Shown here: positions 49,661-56,296 of the stretch, in pieces
Layout of the letters: each line of letters begins with the position of its first letter
How positions within the stretch are numbered: position 1 is the first letter of the stretch
Assembly (NCBI GenBank): GCA_902810695.1
Contig: CADDYV010000018.1
Coordinates: 1 to 56,296, forward strand
DNA: 56,296 bases
DNA from: Actinomycetota bacterium
GTDB taxonomy: Bacteria > Actinomycetota > Rubrobacteria > Rubrobacterales > Rubrobacteraceae
Direction of reading: 5' to 3'
Made by a program: the position numbers and the translations under genes
The notes under the pieces: model-generated
Databases searched by the model: none
The model's input: the letters and a program-made list of their open reading frames with translations, nothing else
What the model was told of the DNA's origin: nothing

Positions 49661-51494
49661 GGACTTTGACTTCAAGGAAATGCTGGATGGCCGGGTACTC
49701 GTCGGGGACGGCGCGATGGGTACCCTCCTGGCCGAGCGCGGCGTGGGCTACGGGCACCCCTACGTCCGCGCCAACCTCACCCACCCGGATGTGGTCGCCG
49801 GAGTGCACGAAGAGTACCTGCGCGCCGGCGCTTCGGTGATAGAGACGAACACTTTCTCGGCCAATCGTTTCAAGCTCGCCGCCCACGACCTGGAAGAGAA
49901 GACGCGCGATATCAACGTCCAGGGAGCCCGGCTGGCGCGCAAGGCAGCCGACGAAGCCGCGAGCGATCTGGCCGTGGTGCTCGGTGCGATCGGGCCTCTA
50001 GGCCAACCTCTCGATCCTATCGGTCCCATCAAGCGTGAGGAGGCGCGCTCTGCCTTCGTCGAGCAGGCCGAGGCGTTGCTGGAGGGCGGGGTAGACGCGC
50101 TGCTCCTGGAGACGTTCACCGATCTCAAAGAGCTTCGTCTGGCCTACGAATTAGCACGGGGTTTCGGGGTGCCGGCGCTGGCGTACAAGACCTTCGTCGA
50201 GGACGGAGAGACGCTCGCGGAAGGTCTACCGGGCCGGGTGGCGCGTGAGATATCCTCCTGGGGCGCCGACCTTACGGGCGCGAACTGCACCGTCGGCCCG
50301 CAGCGGATGGCCGTCATCGTGGAGCAGATGTCCGCCGCAGCGGGGCCCGTAGCCGCGCTTCCGACGCCCGGGCTTCCCCAACTGATAGACGGCAAGATCC
50401 GCTACAGCCAGGACGTGGAACACTTTGCCGCCGAGGGCCTGGAGCTAGCGAAAGCCGGAGCCCGGCTCATCGGGGGCTGCTGCGGTACGACCCCGGTGCA
50501 TATCCGCACCCTCGCGGAGGCTCTCAGGGACTTCGAGGTAACACGCAACGGGGACCGGAGGACATCGGTTGCCGTCGCGGAGGCCGAGCAGGTCGAGGTC
50601 GAGAGCAAGCCGGTCTCGGAGTTCGCGCGGAAGATAGAGAGCGGCTTCGCCGTAACGGTCGAGGTGGACCTGCCGCGCGGCAACGACATCTCGGGCGTGG
50701 TCGAGGCGGCAAGACGGCTCAAGGAGCGCGGGGTAGACGCCATAGACATCTCCGACGGAGCGCGGGCGCGCCTGCGGATGCACCCGGTGGCGGTAGCCAG
50801 GATCATCCAGGACGAGGTCGGGATAGAGGTCGTGGCGCACATCTCCTGCCGCGACCGGAATATCATCGGGCTGCAGGCGGATCTTCTCTCAGCGGCAGCC
50901 CTGAACGTGAAGAACATCCTGGCCGTAACCGGGGACCCGGCCCAGATCGGGGACTACCCCGAGGCCACCAGCGTCTTCGACACGGACTCGGTGGGGCTGG
51001 TACACATCCTCTCGAAGATGAACCGGGGCGAGGATCTGGCGGGCAACCCCGTAGGCAAGCCTCCGGGCTTTCTCATCGGGGCATCCTTCAACCCTACGGC
51101 TGAGGACCTCGAGGCGGAGGTCGAGAAGCTAAGACGCAAGGTCGGGGCCGGGGCGCACGCCTTCTGGACCCAGCCGGTCTTCGAGATGAGTGCGCTGGAG
51201 CACGCCCTGGAGAGGATCGGGGACATGGAGCTCAAGATTCTGCTCGGCCTGATGCCCTTGAGGAGCGCCCGCCAGGCCGAGTTCCTGCACCACGAGGTGC
51301 CCGGCATCAGCATCCCCCGCTCCATCCGCGAGAAGCTCGCGGAACTTTCCAAAGAAGACGCCCCCAGGTACGGTGTGGAGGTGGCCCGCAACCTGCTCGC
51401 TGCGGCGGAGCCACTGGTCGCGGGCGCGTACATCATGCCGCCAGCGAGCGCCCCGGACCTCGCCGCGGAAGTCATAGAAGTGCTCGATAGCTAA
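49659..51494 (+). CDS. Bifunctional homocysteine S-methyltransferase / methylenetetrahydrofolate reductase
   Basis: Residues 1 to about 290 are a zinc homocysteine S-methyltransferase domain: VGDGAMGTLLAERG, GANCTVGPQRM and IGGCCGTTPVHI give the Cys-Cys-Cys zinc set. Residues about 320-610 are an MTHFR barrel that makes methyl-THF: VEVDLPRGNDISGVVEAARR, HISCRDRN and LAVTGDPAQIGDYP. The layout equals B. subtilis YitJ. TTG at 49659 is preferred, with AGGGG 7 bases upstream and MDFDFKEMLDGRVLVGD matching homologues; TTG 49653 and ATG 49680 are alternatives. SAM-I control fits methionine supply. The split MetE genes follow after 15 bases. Confidence 0.94.
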   Translation: MDFDFKEMLDGRVLVGDGAMGTLLAERGVGYGHPYVRANLTHPDVVAGVHEEYLRAGASVIETNTFSANRFKLAAHDLEEKTRDINVQGARLARKAADEAASDLAVVLGAIGPLGQPLDPIGPIKREEARSAFVEQAEALLEGGVDALLLETFTDLKELRLAYELARGFGVPALAYKTFVEDGETLAEGLPGRVAREISSWGADLTGANCTVGPQRMAVIVEQMSAAAGPVAALPTPGLPQLIDGKIRYSQDVEHFAAEGLELAKAGARLIGGCCGTTPVHIRTLAEALRDFEVTRNGDRRTSVAVAEAEQVEVESKPVSEFARKIESGFAVTVEVDLPRGNDISGVVEAARRLKERGVDAIDISDGARARLRMHPVAVARIIQDEVGIEVVAHISCRDRNIIGLQADLLSAAALNVKNILAVTGDPAQIGDYPEATSVFDTDSVGLVHILSKMNRGEDLAGNPVGKPPGFLIGASFNPTAEDLEAEVEKLRRKVGAGAHAFWTQPVFEMSALEHALERIGDMELKILLGLMPLRSARQAEFLHHEVPGISIPRSIREKLAELSKEDAPRYGVEVARNLLAAAEPLVAGAYIMPPASAPDLAAEVIEVLDS

Positions 51495-51509
51495 GAAGGA
51501 GACTCGAAC

Positions 51510-52445
51510 TTGCCAGATATAAAAGCGTACGCGCCCGGAATCTACGCCCGCTCGGAGGAGCTGATCCAGGCCACCCGCGACCTGGACCGGGATCGCACGT
51601 CGCAGGAGGCGGTAGACAAGCAGCGGGACTCGGATCTCTTCTCATTCCTGGAGGTCCAGCGCGACGCCGGGCTCGATTACCTCTCGGACGGGCTTCTGAT
51701 GTGGCAGGACATCTTCCGGCCGCTGGCGGAGGCCACCGAAGGGCTCGAACCCGGCCCGCTGACCCGTTTTCTGAACACCAACACCTTCTACCGGGCTCCG
51801 GTCGTTACGGGCGAGAAGCTGCGGCTTCCCGAACCACTCGCCGAGCCGTACTTCCGGATCGGCGACCTCCCGCGGGGAAGGTGGGTCACAACCCTGCCCT
51901 CGCCGCACACCCTGGCGGTGAGAGCGACCGGCAAGAGGCGTCTGGAGGTCCGGGAGGTCGCCGAGGGAGTGCTGGGGCCCCAGATCCGGTGGCTCGCCGG
52001 AAACGGCTGCGCCTACGTGGTACTGCAGGAGACGGCGCTCTTCGAGGAGCCTAGCGACCTGCACGGCCTGAGCGCGGCGCTCGCGGCCATAGAGAGTCCG
52101 GTGCCGATTGCTCTGCAGATGCCGTTCGGGGATGCGGGTGATATCCTGGGCGAGCTGATGGAGCTTCCGGTGAGCGCCATCGGCGTGGACTTCTATGCCA
52201 CAGATGTAACCTCTCTTCCGCGTCCTTTTCCGAAAACGCTTCTGGCCGGGATCGTTGACGCCCGCAACTCGCTTTTGGAGGAGACGGATGAGCTGGTGAA
52301 GTTCGGGCGGAGGCTACTGGAGGAGCTGGAGGGGACGGCGCTGCACATCGTCCCGAACGGAGATTTGCAGTTCGTGCCGGAGAGGATAGCCCGCGAGAAG
52401 GTCCTGCGCCTCGGTGAGGCGGCCCGGGCCCTGAAGGAGGATTAG
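51510..52445 (+). CDS. MetE-like protein lacking zinc ligands (N-terminal-half type)
   Basis: A 311-residue protein of the UROD/MetE-like barrel superfamily, with DAGLDYLSDGLLMWQDIFRP at about residues 50-70 typical of short MetE-type proteins. The zinc-binding HxC and the late Cys of methionine synthases are absent: the expected regions read ALQMPFGDAGD and HIVPNGDLQFVP. It therefore cannot activate homocysteine like MetE and may serve as the partner of the next gene, as N-terminal halves do in split MetE. TTG at 51510 has AAGGAG 8 bases upstream. Only 3 bases separate it from the zinc-containing partner. The role is inferred. Confidence 0.78.
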   Translation: MPDIKAYAPGIYARSEELIQATRDLDRDRTSQEAVDKQRDSDLFSFLEVQRDAGLDYLSDGLLMWQDIFRPLAEATEGLEPGPLTRFLNTNTFYRAPVVTGEKLRLPEPLAEPYFRIGDLPRGRWVTTLPSPHTLAVRATGKRRLEVREVAEGVLGPQIRWLAGNGCAYVVLQETALFEEPSDLHGLSAALAAIESPVPIALQMPFGDAGDILGELMELPVSAIGVDFYATDVTSLPRPFPKTLLAGIVDARNSLLEETDELVKFGRRLLEELEGTALHIVPNGDLQFVPERIAREKVLRLGEAARALKED

Positions 52446-52448
52446 AAG

Positions 52449-53606
52449 ATGGCCAACGTGCGTTTCGTAACCAGGGAGATCGGAAGCCTCTCCAAACCCG
52501 GCTGGCGCGTGAAATCCATCTCCGGACGCCCCGTAGAGGGCAGCGACATCGAGGAGGCCCAGGAGTGGGGCAGGCGTCTCGGTGTGGAGAATGTAGAGGA
52601 GCTGGTCGAGATCCTAGAGAAAGGCGCGAACTTCGCTGAAGAGGAGAAGGCGAAGATCCAGGACTACGCCTCCCTGTATGCCATTCGGCTCCTGGAGAAG
52701 GCGGGGCTGGATGTGGTCTACGACGGCGAGCAGCGCCGCAGCGAGATGTACGATCACGCCGTAAAGCACGCCCGCGGCTTCGAGAGCCGGGGCACGGTGC
52801 GCTCCTTCGACAACAAGTACTACACCAAGGCGGCGGTCGTGGAGAAGCCGCTCGTGGAGAGCGCCTACGACCTGCAAGAGTACGAGTTCGTCCGCGACCA
52901 CACGAGCCGGGTGGTCAAGGTTCCCTTCACCGGGGCGTATACGATCATGGACTGGTCCTACGACGAGCACTACGCCGCGGACGGCGGGTTGCTCGGAGCC
53001 TCTGCAGAGCGCCGGGCCGGGGCGAGAAAGGCTTTCGGGGTGGACGTGGCACGCGACTTGGTGCGTCCGGATGTTCTTGGTCTGGTCGAGGCCGGGGCGG
53101 AGTGGGTCCAGATAGACGAGCCCGCCGCCACCACCCGCCCCGAGGAGGTCCCTCTGGTTATCGAGACCTTCAACGCCACCCGTGAGGGCGTCGGGGCCAG
53201 GGCCAGCATGCACATCTGCTTCTCCGACTACAACTGCCTCTTCCCGCACATCGAGAACCTGGATGACTGCTACGAGCTACAGCTAGAGTTCGCCAACCGC
53301 GACTCGCGGGAGTCCGGGACGAAGCCCGACGACAGGCCCGGCTACGCCATCCTGAAGAGGTTCGTCGAGAGCGCGTGGGACGGCAAGATCGGGCTCGGCG
53401 TGCTGGACATCCACTCGAACTTCATCGAGCCGCCGGAGCTGGTCCGCGACCGCATCCTCTACGCCGCGAGCATCCTCGGCCCAGAGCGCATCGAGGTCAA
53501 CCCCGACTGCGGGCTTCGCACCCGCACCTGGGAGGTCTCCTTCCAGAAGCTTCAGAACATGGTCGAGGGTACCCGGCTCGCCGAGAAGGAGCTCAACGGC
53601 TCCTGA
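52449..53606 (+). CDS. Core-MetE-like methionine synthase with complete zinc site
   Basis: A 385-residue cobalamin-independent-type methionine synthase barrel. The four zinc ligands of MetE are visible: His255 and Cys257 (MHICFSDYN), Glu280 (LQLEFANRDS) and Cys354 (NPDCGLRTRTWE). VQIDEPAATTRPEE is the usual Asp-Glu-Pro substrate segment. It is half the length of classical MetE (about 750), which marks it as core MetE; in studied core-MetE proteins the methyl donor is a methyl-corrinoid rather than methyl-THF polyglutamate. Here the adjacent MTHFR fusion and the MetE-like partner leave the donor open. The last gene of the SAM-I operon. Confidence 0.88.
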   Translation: MANVRFVTREIGSLSKPGWRVKSISGRPVEGSDIEEAQEWGRRLGVENVEELVEILEKGANFAEEEKAKIQDYASLYAIRLLEKAGLDVVYDGEQRRSEMYDHAVKHARGFESRGTVRSFDNKYYTKAAVVEKPLVESAYDLQEYEFVRDHTSRVVKVPFTGAYTIMDWSYDEHYAADGGLLGASAERRAGARKAFGVDVARDLVRPDVLGLVEAGAEWVQIDEPAATTRPEEVPLVIETFNATREGVGARASMHICFSDYNCLFPHIENLDDCYELQLEFANRDSRESGTKPDDRPGYAILKRFVESAWDGKIGLGVLDIHSNFIEPPELVRDRILYAASILGPERIEVNPDCGLRTRTWEVSFQKLQNMVEGTRLAEKELNGS

Positions 53607-53704
53607 GATTCCAGCCGACCCAGGCACGCCTTGAATAACACCGGGCTACTTTGTTTCTCTTAGCGTTGATCCTGGAGGTTTCTCCGGTAATTCGTCGTCT
53701 CAGA

Positions 53705-54316
53705 TCAAGCCTGAGAAGGCGGCGGCACGTAGCCGGGGAGGGTGGCTATCCTCTCCATCCACCTGCGCACCTCAGCAAAGCCTTCGAGGTCGTAGCCGCC
53801 CTCGTGACACAAACGCGGGTACACGTAGAGCGCCACATCGGCGGTTGTGGGAGTATCCCCGACGAAGAACTCGCGGTTGGCGAGGTGGCGCTCCATTACC
53901 CCCAGCGCCCTATACCCCTGCTCGAAGTACTCCTCTAGCTCTGCTTTTCTCACCTCTGTCATCTCCACATCCCACATGCGCCACAGGCGGGGACGCGAGA
54001 GGTAGAGAAGCAGGCTGTACTGCTCGAAGAACATCCAGCGCATCACCTGCGCCCGCTCCAAGCTACCCTCGGGAAGGTAGGGCGTGTCCTCGGCTAAGTA
54101 GAGCATGATCGCAGCGGACTCGGGAAGCATCGTCCCGTCGTCGAGTTCGAGCACGGGGACCTTGCCCTCGGGGTTGACGTTGTTGAGAAACTGTGGGGAG
54201 TGGGTCTCGCCGCCTCTGGTATTGTAGTTGACTACCTCGCATTCCTTGCCTAACAGCCCCAAGAGCAGCCAAACCTTGTAGGAGTTGCCCGACATCGGGG
54301 CGGAGTGCAAACGCAT
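53705..54316 (-). CDS. Glutathione S-transferase family protein
   Basis: Residues 1-80 form the thioredoxin-like GST domain (MRLHSAPMSGNSYKVWLLLG with Ser at the N-terminal active site, then PEGKVPVLELDDG and LPESAAIMLYLAE), and residues 90-203 the helical domain (FVGDTPTTADVALYVYPRLC). The electrophile or reductive substrate is unknown. AGGTGGG lies before the ATG at 54316. Unlike the protein at 13558-14154, it uses no Cys or TGA at the catalytic position. Convergent with the methionine synthase operon; 98 bases separate them. Confidence 0.9.
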   Translation of the reverse strand: MRLHSAPMSGNSYKVWLLLGLLGKECEVVNYNTRGGETHSPQFLNNVNPEGKVPVLELDDGTMLPESAAIMLYLAEDTPYLPEGSLERAQVMRWMFFEQYSLLLYLSRPRLWRMWDVEMTEVRKAELEEYFEQGYRALGVMERHLANREFFVGDTPTTADVALYVYPRLCHEGGYDLEGFAEVRRWMERIATLPGYVPPPSQA

Positions 54317-54523
54317 CGAATCCCACCTCTCTGTTTCGACATCCGTGTCTGCATTGTGGCGGGGCCAGACGTCACGTGCAATGCGCGTATTTACGCCTCT
54401 GAGGTCCCGTCTCGCTGTAGCTCCCTTGCTGCCATGAGTGGATCAGGGAAAATACTTGAGAGCAGATATGGCACCTGGTAGATTGCCGCTTCGTTCAAAG
54501 TCCAGGGGGAAAGGGCGTGATCA

Positions 54524-54682
54524 AACCACACAAATGCAGTAGGACTGGTCACAATGGTGTGGGGTGCGCGCAATCGCGAGGATATAAAACGCAACATAGA
54601 GTATATCCACGGAGCAATGAGGGCCGCCTCCTGGCTATCGAGCCTGGACTTCCCGGTCCGCTACACGGCTCTGGCGGAATGA
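54524..54682 (+). pseudogene. Remnant of a nitrilase-family carbon-nitrogen hydrolase
   Basis: One frame reads NHTNAVGLVTMVWGARNRED and IKRNIEYIHGAMRAASWLSS followed by LDFPVRYTALAE, then TGA. This resembles the first part of nitrilase-superfamily hydrolases, where a helix after a short lead is followed by PVRL and a catalytic Glu in xxPEG. Here ALAE falls where ALPEG is expected, and the frame stops at once. Start and all of the catalytic core are missing, so it is a dead fragment if the match is right. Confidence 0.4.
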
Positions 54683-54736
54683 GTGTGATAGGCAACATCC
54701 CTTTACTTGCCCCGAGGCGGGTGTTTTCGTATCTTT

Positions 54737-54753
54737 GAGAAAATGGTTTTCTC
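54737..54753. promoter_or_regulatory. Perfect dyad upstream of the MFS gene
   Basis: GAGAAAATGGTTTTCTC has 7-base perfect arms around TGG. It could be an operator or a hairpin in the leader of the MFS gene 112 bases downstream. Its GAGAA/TTCTC ends recall the dyads at 1079-1229. Confidence 0.35.
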
Positions 54754-54864
54754 CAGAGTGCTAATCTCGCTTCCACTGTGAACGACTGTTTCCGAGGGAG
54801 ACGGACTCTGCATCTTCGGAAACTTCGCCAGGGTACGCGCCCTACGGGACGCCACGGGTAATCG

Positions 54865-56037
54865 GTGGCGGCGCCCGGTGGAGCTGGCCTGAAGAGATCG
54901 CTACGACTCTTGAGGGCGGCAGCCTTCCTGAGCACCTTCGACCGGTTCACCATAGCCCCGATGCTGGTGACGATCGCGGCGGACCTCAACGTGTCGCTGG
55001 GTGGGGTTGCCGCGGCTGCTAGCCTGTACTATCTGCTCTACGGCCTGATGCAGCCGGTGTGGGGTATGCTCTCCGATCGGCTGGGGCGGGTGCGGGTGAT
55101 AAGGATTGCTCTCCTCTCCGCCGTGGCACCGGGGCTGCTCTCGGCCCTCGCGCCGAACCTCGCAGTCCTTATCGCGAGCAGGGCGCTTGCGGGCGGGCTC
55201 TTCGCAGCGGTCATACCGGCCACCCTCGTATACATCGGCGACGTTGTGCCAGACTCTAGAAGGCAGGGGGCACTGGCGGACCAGCTCGCCGCGAGCGCGG
55301 TGGCTACCGCCCTGGCTACGGTCGGGGCCGGTCTCGCCGCCCATCTGGGTCTGTGGCGAGTCGCCTTCGCGGCACCGGTCATCGCCTCGGGCACCCTGGG
55401 CCTCGTTCTCGCCAGACGGCTACCCGAACCAGAAAGGAATACCGCCGCCGTCTCGGGGCCGCTGGCGCAACTCGGCCTGGTCTTGAAACGCCTGTGGGCT
55501 GTGCTGGTGGTGCTCCTGGCGCTCGTGGAAGGTGGCGTCATCCTGGGCTTCTTGACGTATCTTGCTCCCTCGCTCGAAGCTCAAGGGTACGGGGCTGCCC
55601 TCTCGGGACTCGCGGTCGGTCTCTACGGTCTCGCCACACTCATCTGGACGCAGGTGGTGAAAAAGGCTGCCGCGAGGCTCGGTCGTCACGTCCTGATCCT
55701 GATCGGCGGAGCGTTTTTGGCTTCCGGGTACACAGCGGGAGCGTTCGACCGCCACCTCTTCGGCATCGCCGGGGCGGCGGTTCTAGTGGCTGGTGGGTTC
55801 GCCTTCATGCACTCTACCCTGCAAACCTGGGCCACGGAGGTGGTGCCAGAGGCAAGGGCCACGGTGATCTCCCTGTTCGCCGCCGCGCTGTTTGCGGGCA
55901 GCGGGGTCGCGACCGCCGCCGCAGCACCCCTCGCCGATGCCGGCTCCTTCGGTCTGCTCTTCGCCCTGGCCGCGTTGACAGCCGTTCCCCTGGGTTTTCT
56001 GGGCAGCCTCGCCCGCCTCCGCTACGACCGGAAGTAA
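54865..56037 (+). CDS. MFS transporter, sugar/drug efflux type
   Basis: The 390-residue protein has about twelve hydrophobic segments and the MFS loop motif GMLSDRLGRVRVIR after helix 2; LIASRALAGGLFAAVIPATL and DQLAASAVATALATVGAGLA follow. It resembles the bacterial drug or metabolite efflux branch of the superfamily; the substrate is unknown. The start is doubtful: GTG at 54865 has no ribosome site, and the hydrophobic core begins about 20 residues later. No operon partner is seen on this strand. Confidence 0.83.
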   Translation: MAAPGGAGLKRSLRLLRAAAFLSTFDRFTIAPMLVTIAADLNVSLGGVAAAASLYYLLYGLMQPVWGMLSDRLGRVRVIRIALLSAVAPGLLSALAPNLAVLIASRALAGGLFAAVIPATLVYIGDVVPDSRRQGALADQLAASAVATALATVGAGLAAHLGLWRVAFAAPVIASGTLGLVLARRLPEPERNTAAVSGPLAQLGLVLKRLWAVLVVLLALVEGGVILGFLTYLAPSLEAQGYGAALSGLAVGLYGLATLIWTQVVKKAAARLGRHVLILIGGAFLASGYTAGAFDRHLFGIAGAAVLVAGGFAFMHSTLQTWATEVVPEARATVISLFAAALFAGSGVATAAAAPLADAGSFGLLFALAALTAVPLGFLGSLARLRYDRK

Positions 56038-56183
56038 CCCGCCGAAAATAACCAAGAAGAGCACGAAGAGGTCGGCTGAACAGGATACACCTACTCTCAC
56101 GTCCTGCCCGCGGTGGGAGACCAGATCGTGAGGACGATGGAGGCTGAGCTTTCGTAGAACAAAACCCGCGTTGCTGCACGAAA

Positions 56184-56209
56184 AGGCCCCAGAAGGTATC
56201 CAGGGGCCT
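56184..56209 (-). terminator. Intrinsic terminator of the tRNA transcript
   Basis: AGGCCCC and GGGGCCT form a perfect 7-bp stem with a 12-base loop. On the minus strand TTTT follows directly, so it ends the tRNA-Ile transcript; on the plus strand it may also end the MFS transcript. Confidence 0.75.
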
Positions 56210-56254
56210 CTTCTTGTGCTTTACGTTTTGTCTGCAAACTAGGGAATTCTTTAG

Positions 56255-56296
56255 TGGGCCTGCCTGGACTCGAACCAGGGACCTCTTCCTTATCAG
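56255..56296 (-). tRNA. tRNA-Ile(GAU), 3' part, cut by the window edge
   Basis: From 56296 downward the minus strand reads the anticodon loop CTGATAA (anticodon GAT), the stem end GGAAG, a 5-base variable loop, the T arm CCTGG-TTCGAGT-CCAGG, the acceptor strand CAGGCCC and discriminator A at 56255. CTA follows, so CCA is not encoded. The 5' half lies beyond the window. Confidence 0.93.

Larger units (their letters stand above)
54317..54864. other. Gap without an intact gene
   Basis: About 550 bases between the divergent GST and MFS genes. It holds a short nitrilase-like remnant (54524-54682), a perfect GAGAAAA-TGG-TTTTCTC dyad (54737-54753), and otherwise broken frames. No transposase piece was recognised. 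Confidence 0.6.

Noticed and set aside
54756-54764. GAGTGCTAA, one half of a CIRCE heat-shock operator
   Set aside because: The partner TTAGCACTC is absent at the required 9-base spacing, and no chaperone gene follows.
1-56296. CRISPR arrays, prophage, integrative elements and rRNA
   Set aside because: No regularly spaced repeats, phage or integrase genes, transposases or rRNA signatures were seen on either strand.

Overview
The window is GC-rich, dense and non-repetitive, with many GTG and TTG starts and short or overlapping gene junctions. The gene set points to an actinobacterium of the Rubrobacter type: glycine betaine made from glycine, a CYTH-CHAD protein, a baeRF protein, an aconitase with an acidic linker, a GPP34 protein, and glutathione-style rather than obviously mycothiol-style chemistry. 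The genus is an inference from gene content, not from a marker gene. No rRNA, CRISPR array, prophage or intact insertion sequence was seen. One tRNA-Ile(GAU) is cut by the right edge.

Layout. 1-5 kb: a sulfatase-fold exported protein (cut by the left edge), a large polytopic membrane protein and an exported cell-wall amidase. 5-10 kb: a proline catabolic operon on the minus strand (permease, proline dehydrogenase, P5C dehydrogenase, GntR regulator). 10-13 kb: a divergent ALDH7-like dehydrogenase and sarcosine/pipecolate-oxidase-like pair, then a decayed ornithine-cyclodeaminase-like fragment. 13-16 kb: a CmtR-like ArsR regulator, an omega-class-like glutathione transferase whose catalytic cysteine codon is TGA (candidate selenoprotein), an unknown protein and a baeRF protein. 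16-19 kb: lactate permease, SRPBCC protein and 2H phosphoesterase. 19-26 kb: a close-packed six-gene minus-strand run (mntH, Atg22-like MFS, nagA, macro domain, CYTH-CHAD, SixA) divergent from mntR, with a palindromic operator over the mntH start of transcription. 26-33 kb: PQQ-type propeller lipoprotein, small membrane genes, SDR plus GPP34, an FSP1-like flavoprotein, and a MarR regulator with two tandem paralogous two-helix proteins. 33-37 kb: a three-subunit molybdenum hydroxylase. 37-41 kb: esterase, then the glutathione-dependent formaldehyde pair and a methyltransferase. 41-47 kb: 2-hydroxyacid dehydrogenase, aconitase, a frameshifted gene and a membrane alpha/beta hydrolase. 47-54 kb: an osmoprotection and methyl-cycle cluster: glycine/sarcosine and sarcosine/dimethylglycine methyltransferases, a SAM-I riboswitch, a homocysteine methyltransferase-MTHFR fusion and a two-gene (split) MetE-type methionine synthase. 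54-56 kb: a second GST, a nitrilase-like remnant, an MFS transporter and the tRNA.

How they fit. Betaine synthesis spends three SAM per glycine. The genes just downstream rebuild methionine, and the SAM riboswitch lets that half respond to SAM while an unusual triple half-site lies upstream of the methyltransferases. The most unusual single observation is the candidate selenocysteine GST at 13558-14154: TGA sits exactly at the omega-class catalytic cysteine, and a compact hairpin that fits the bacterial SECIS rules follows 19 nt later.
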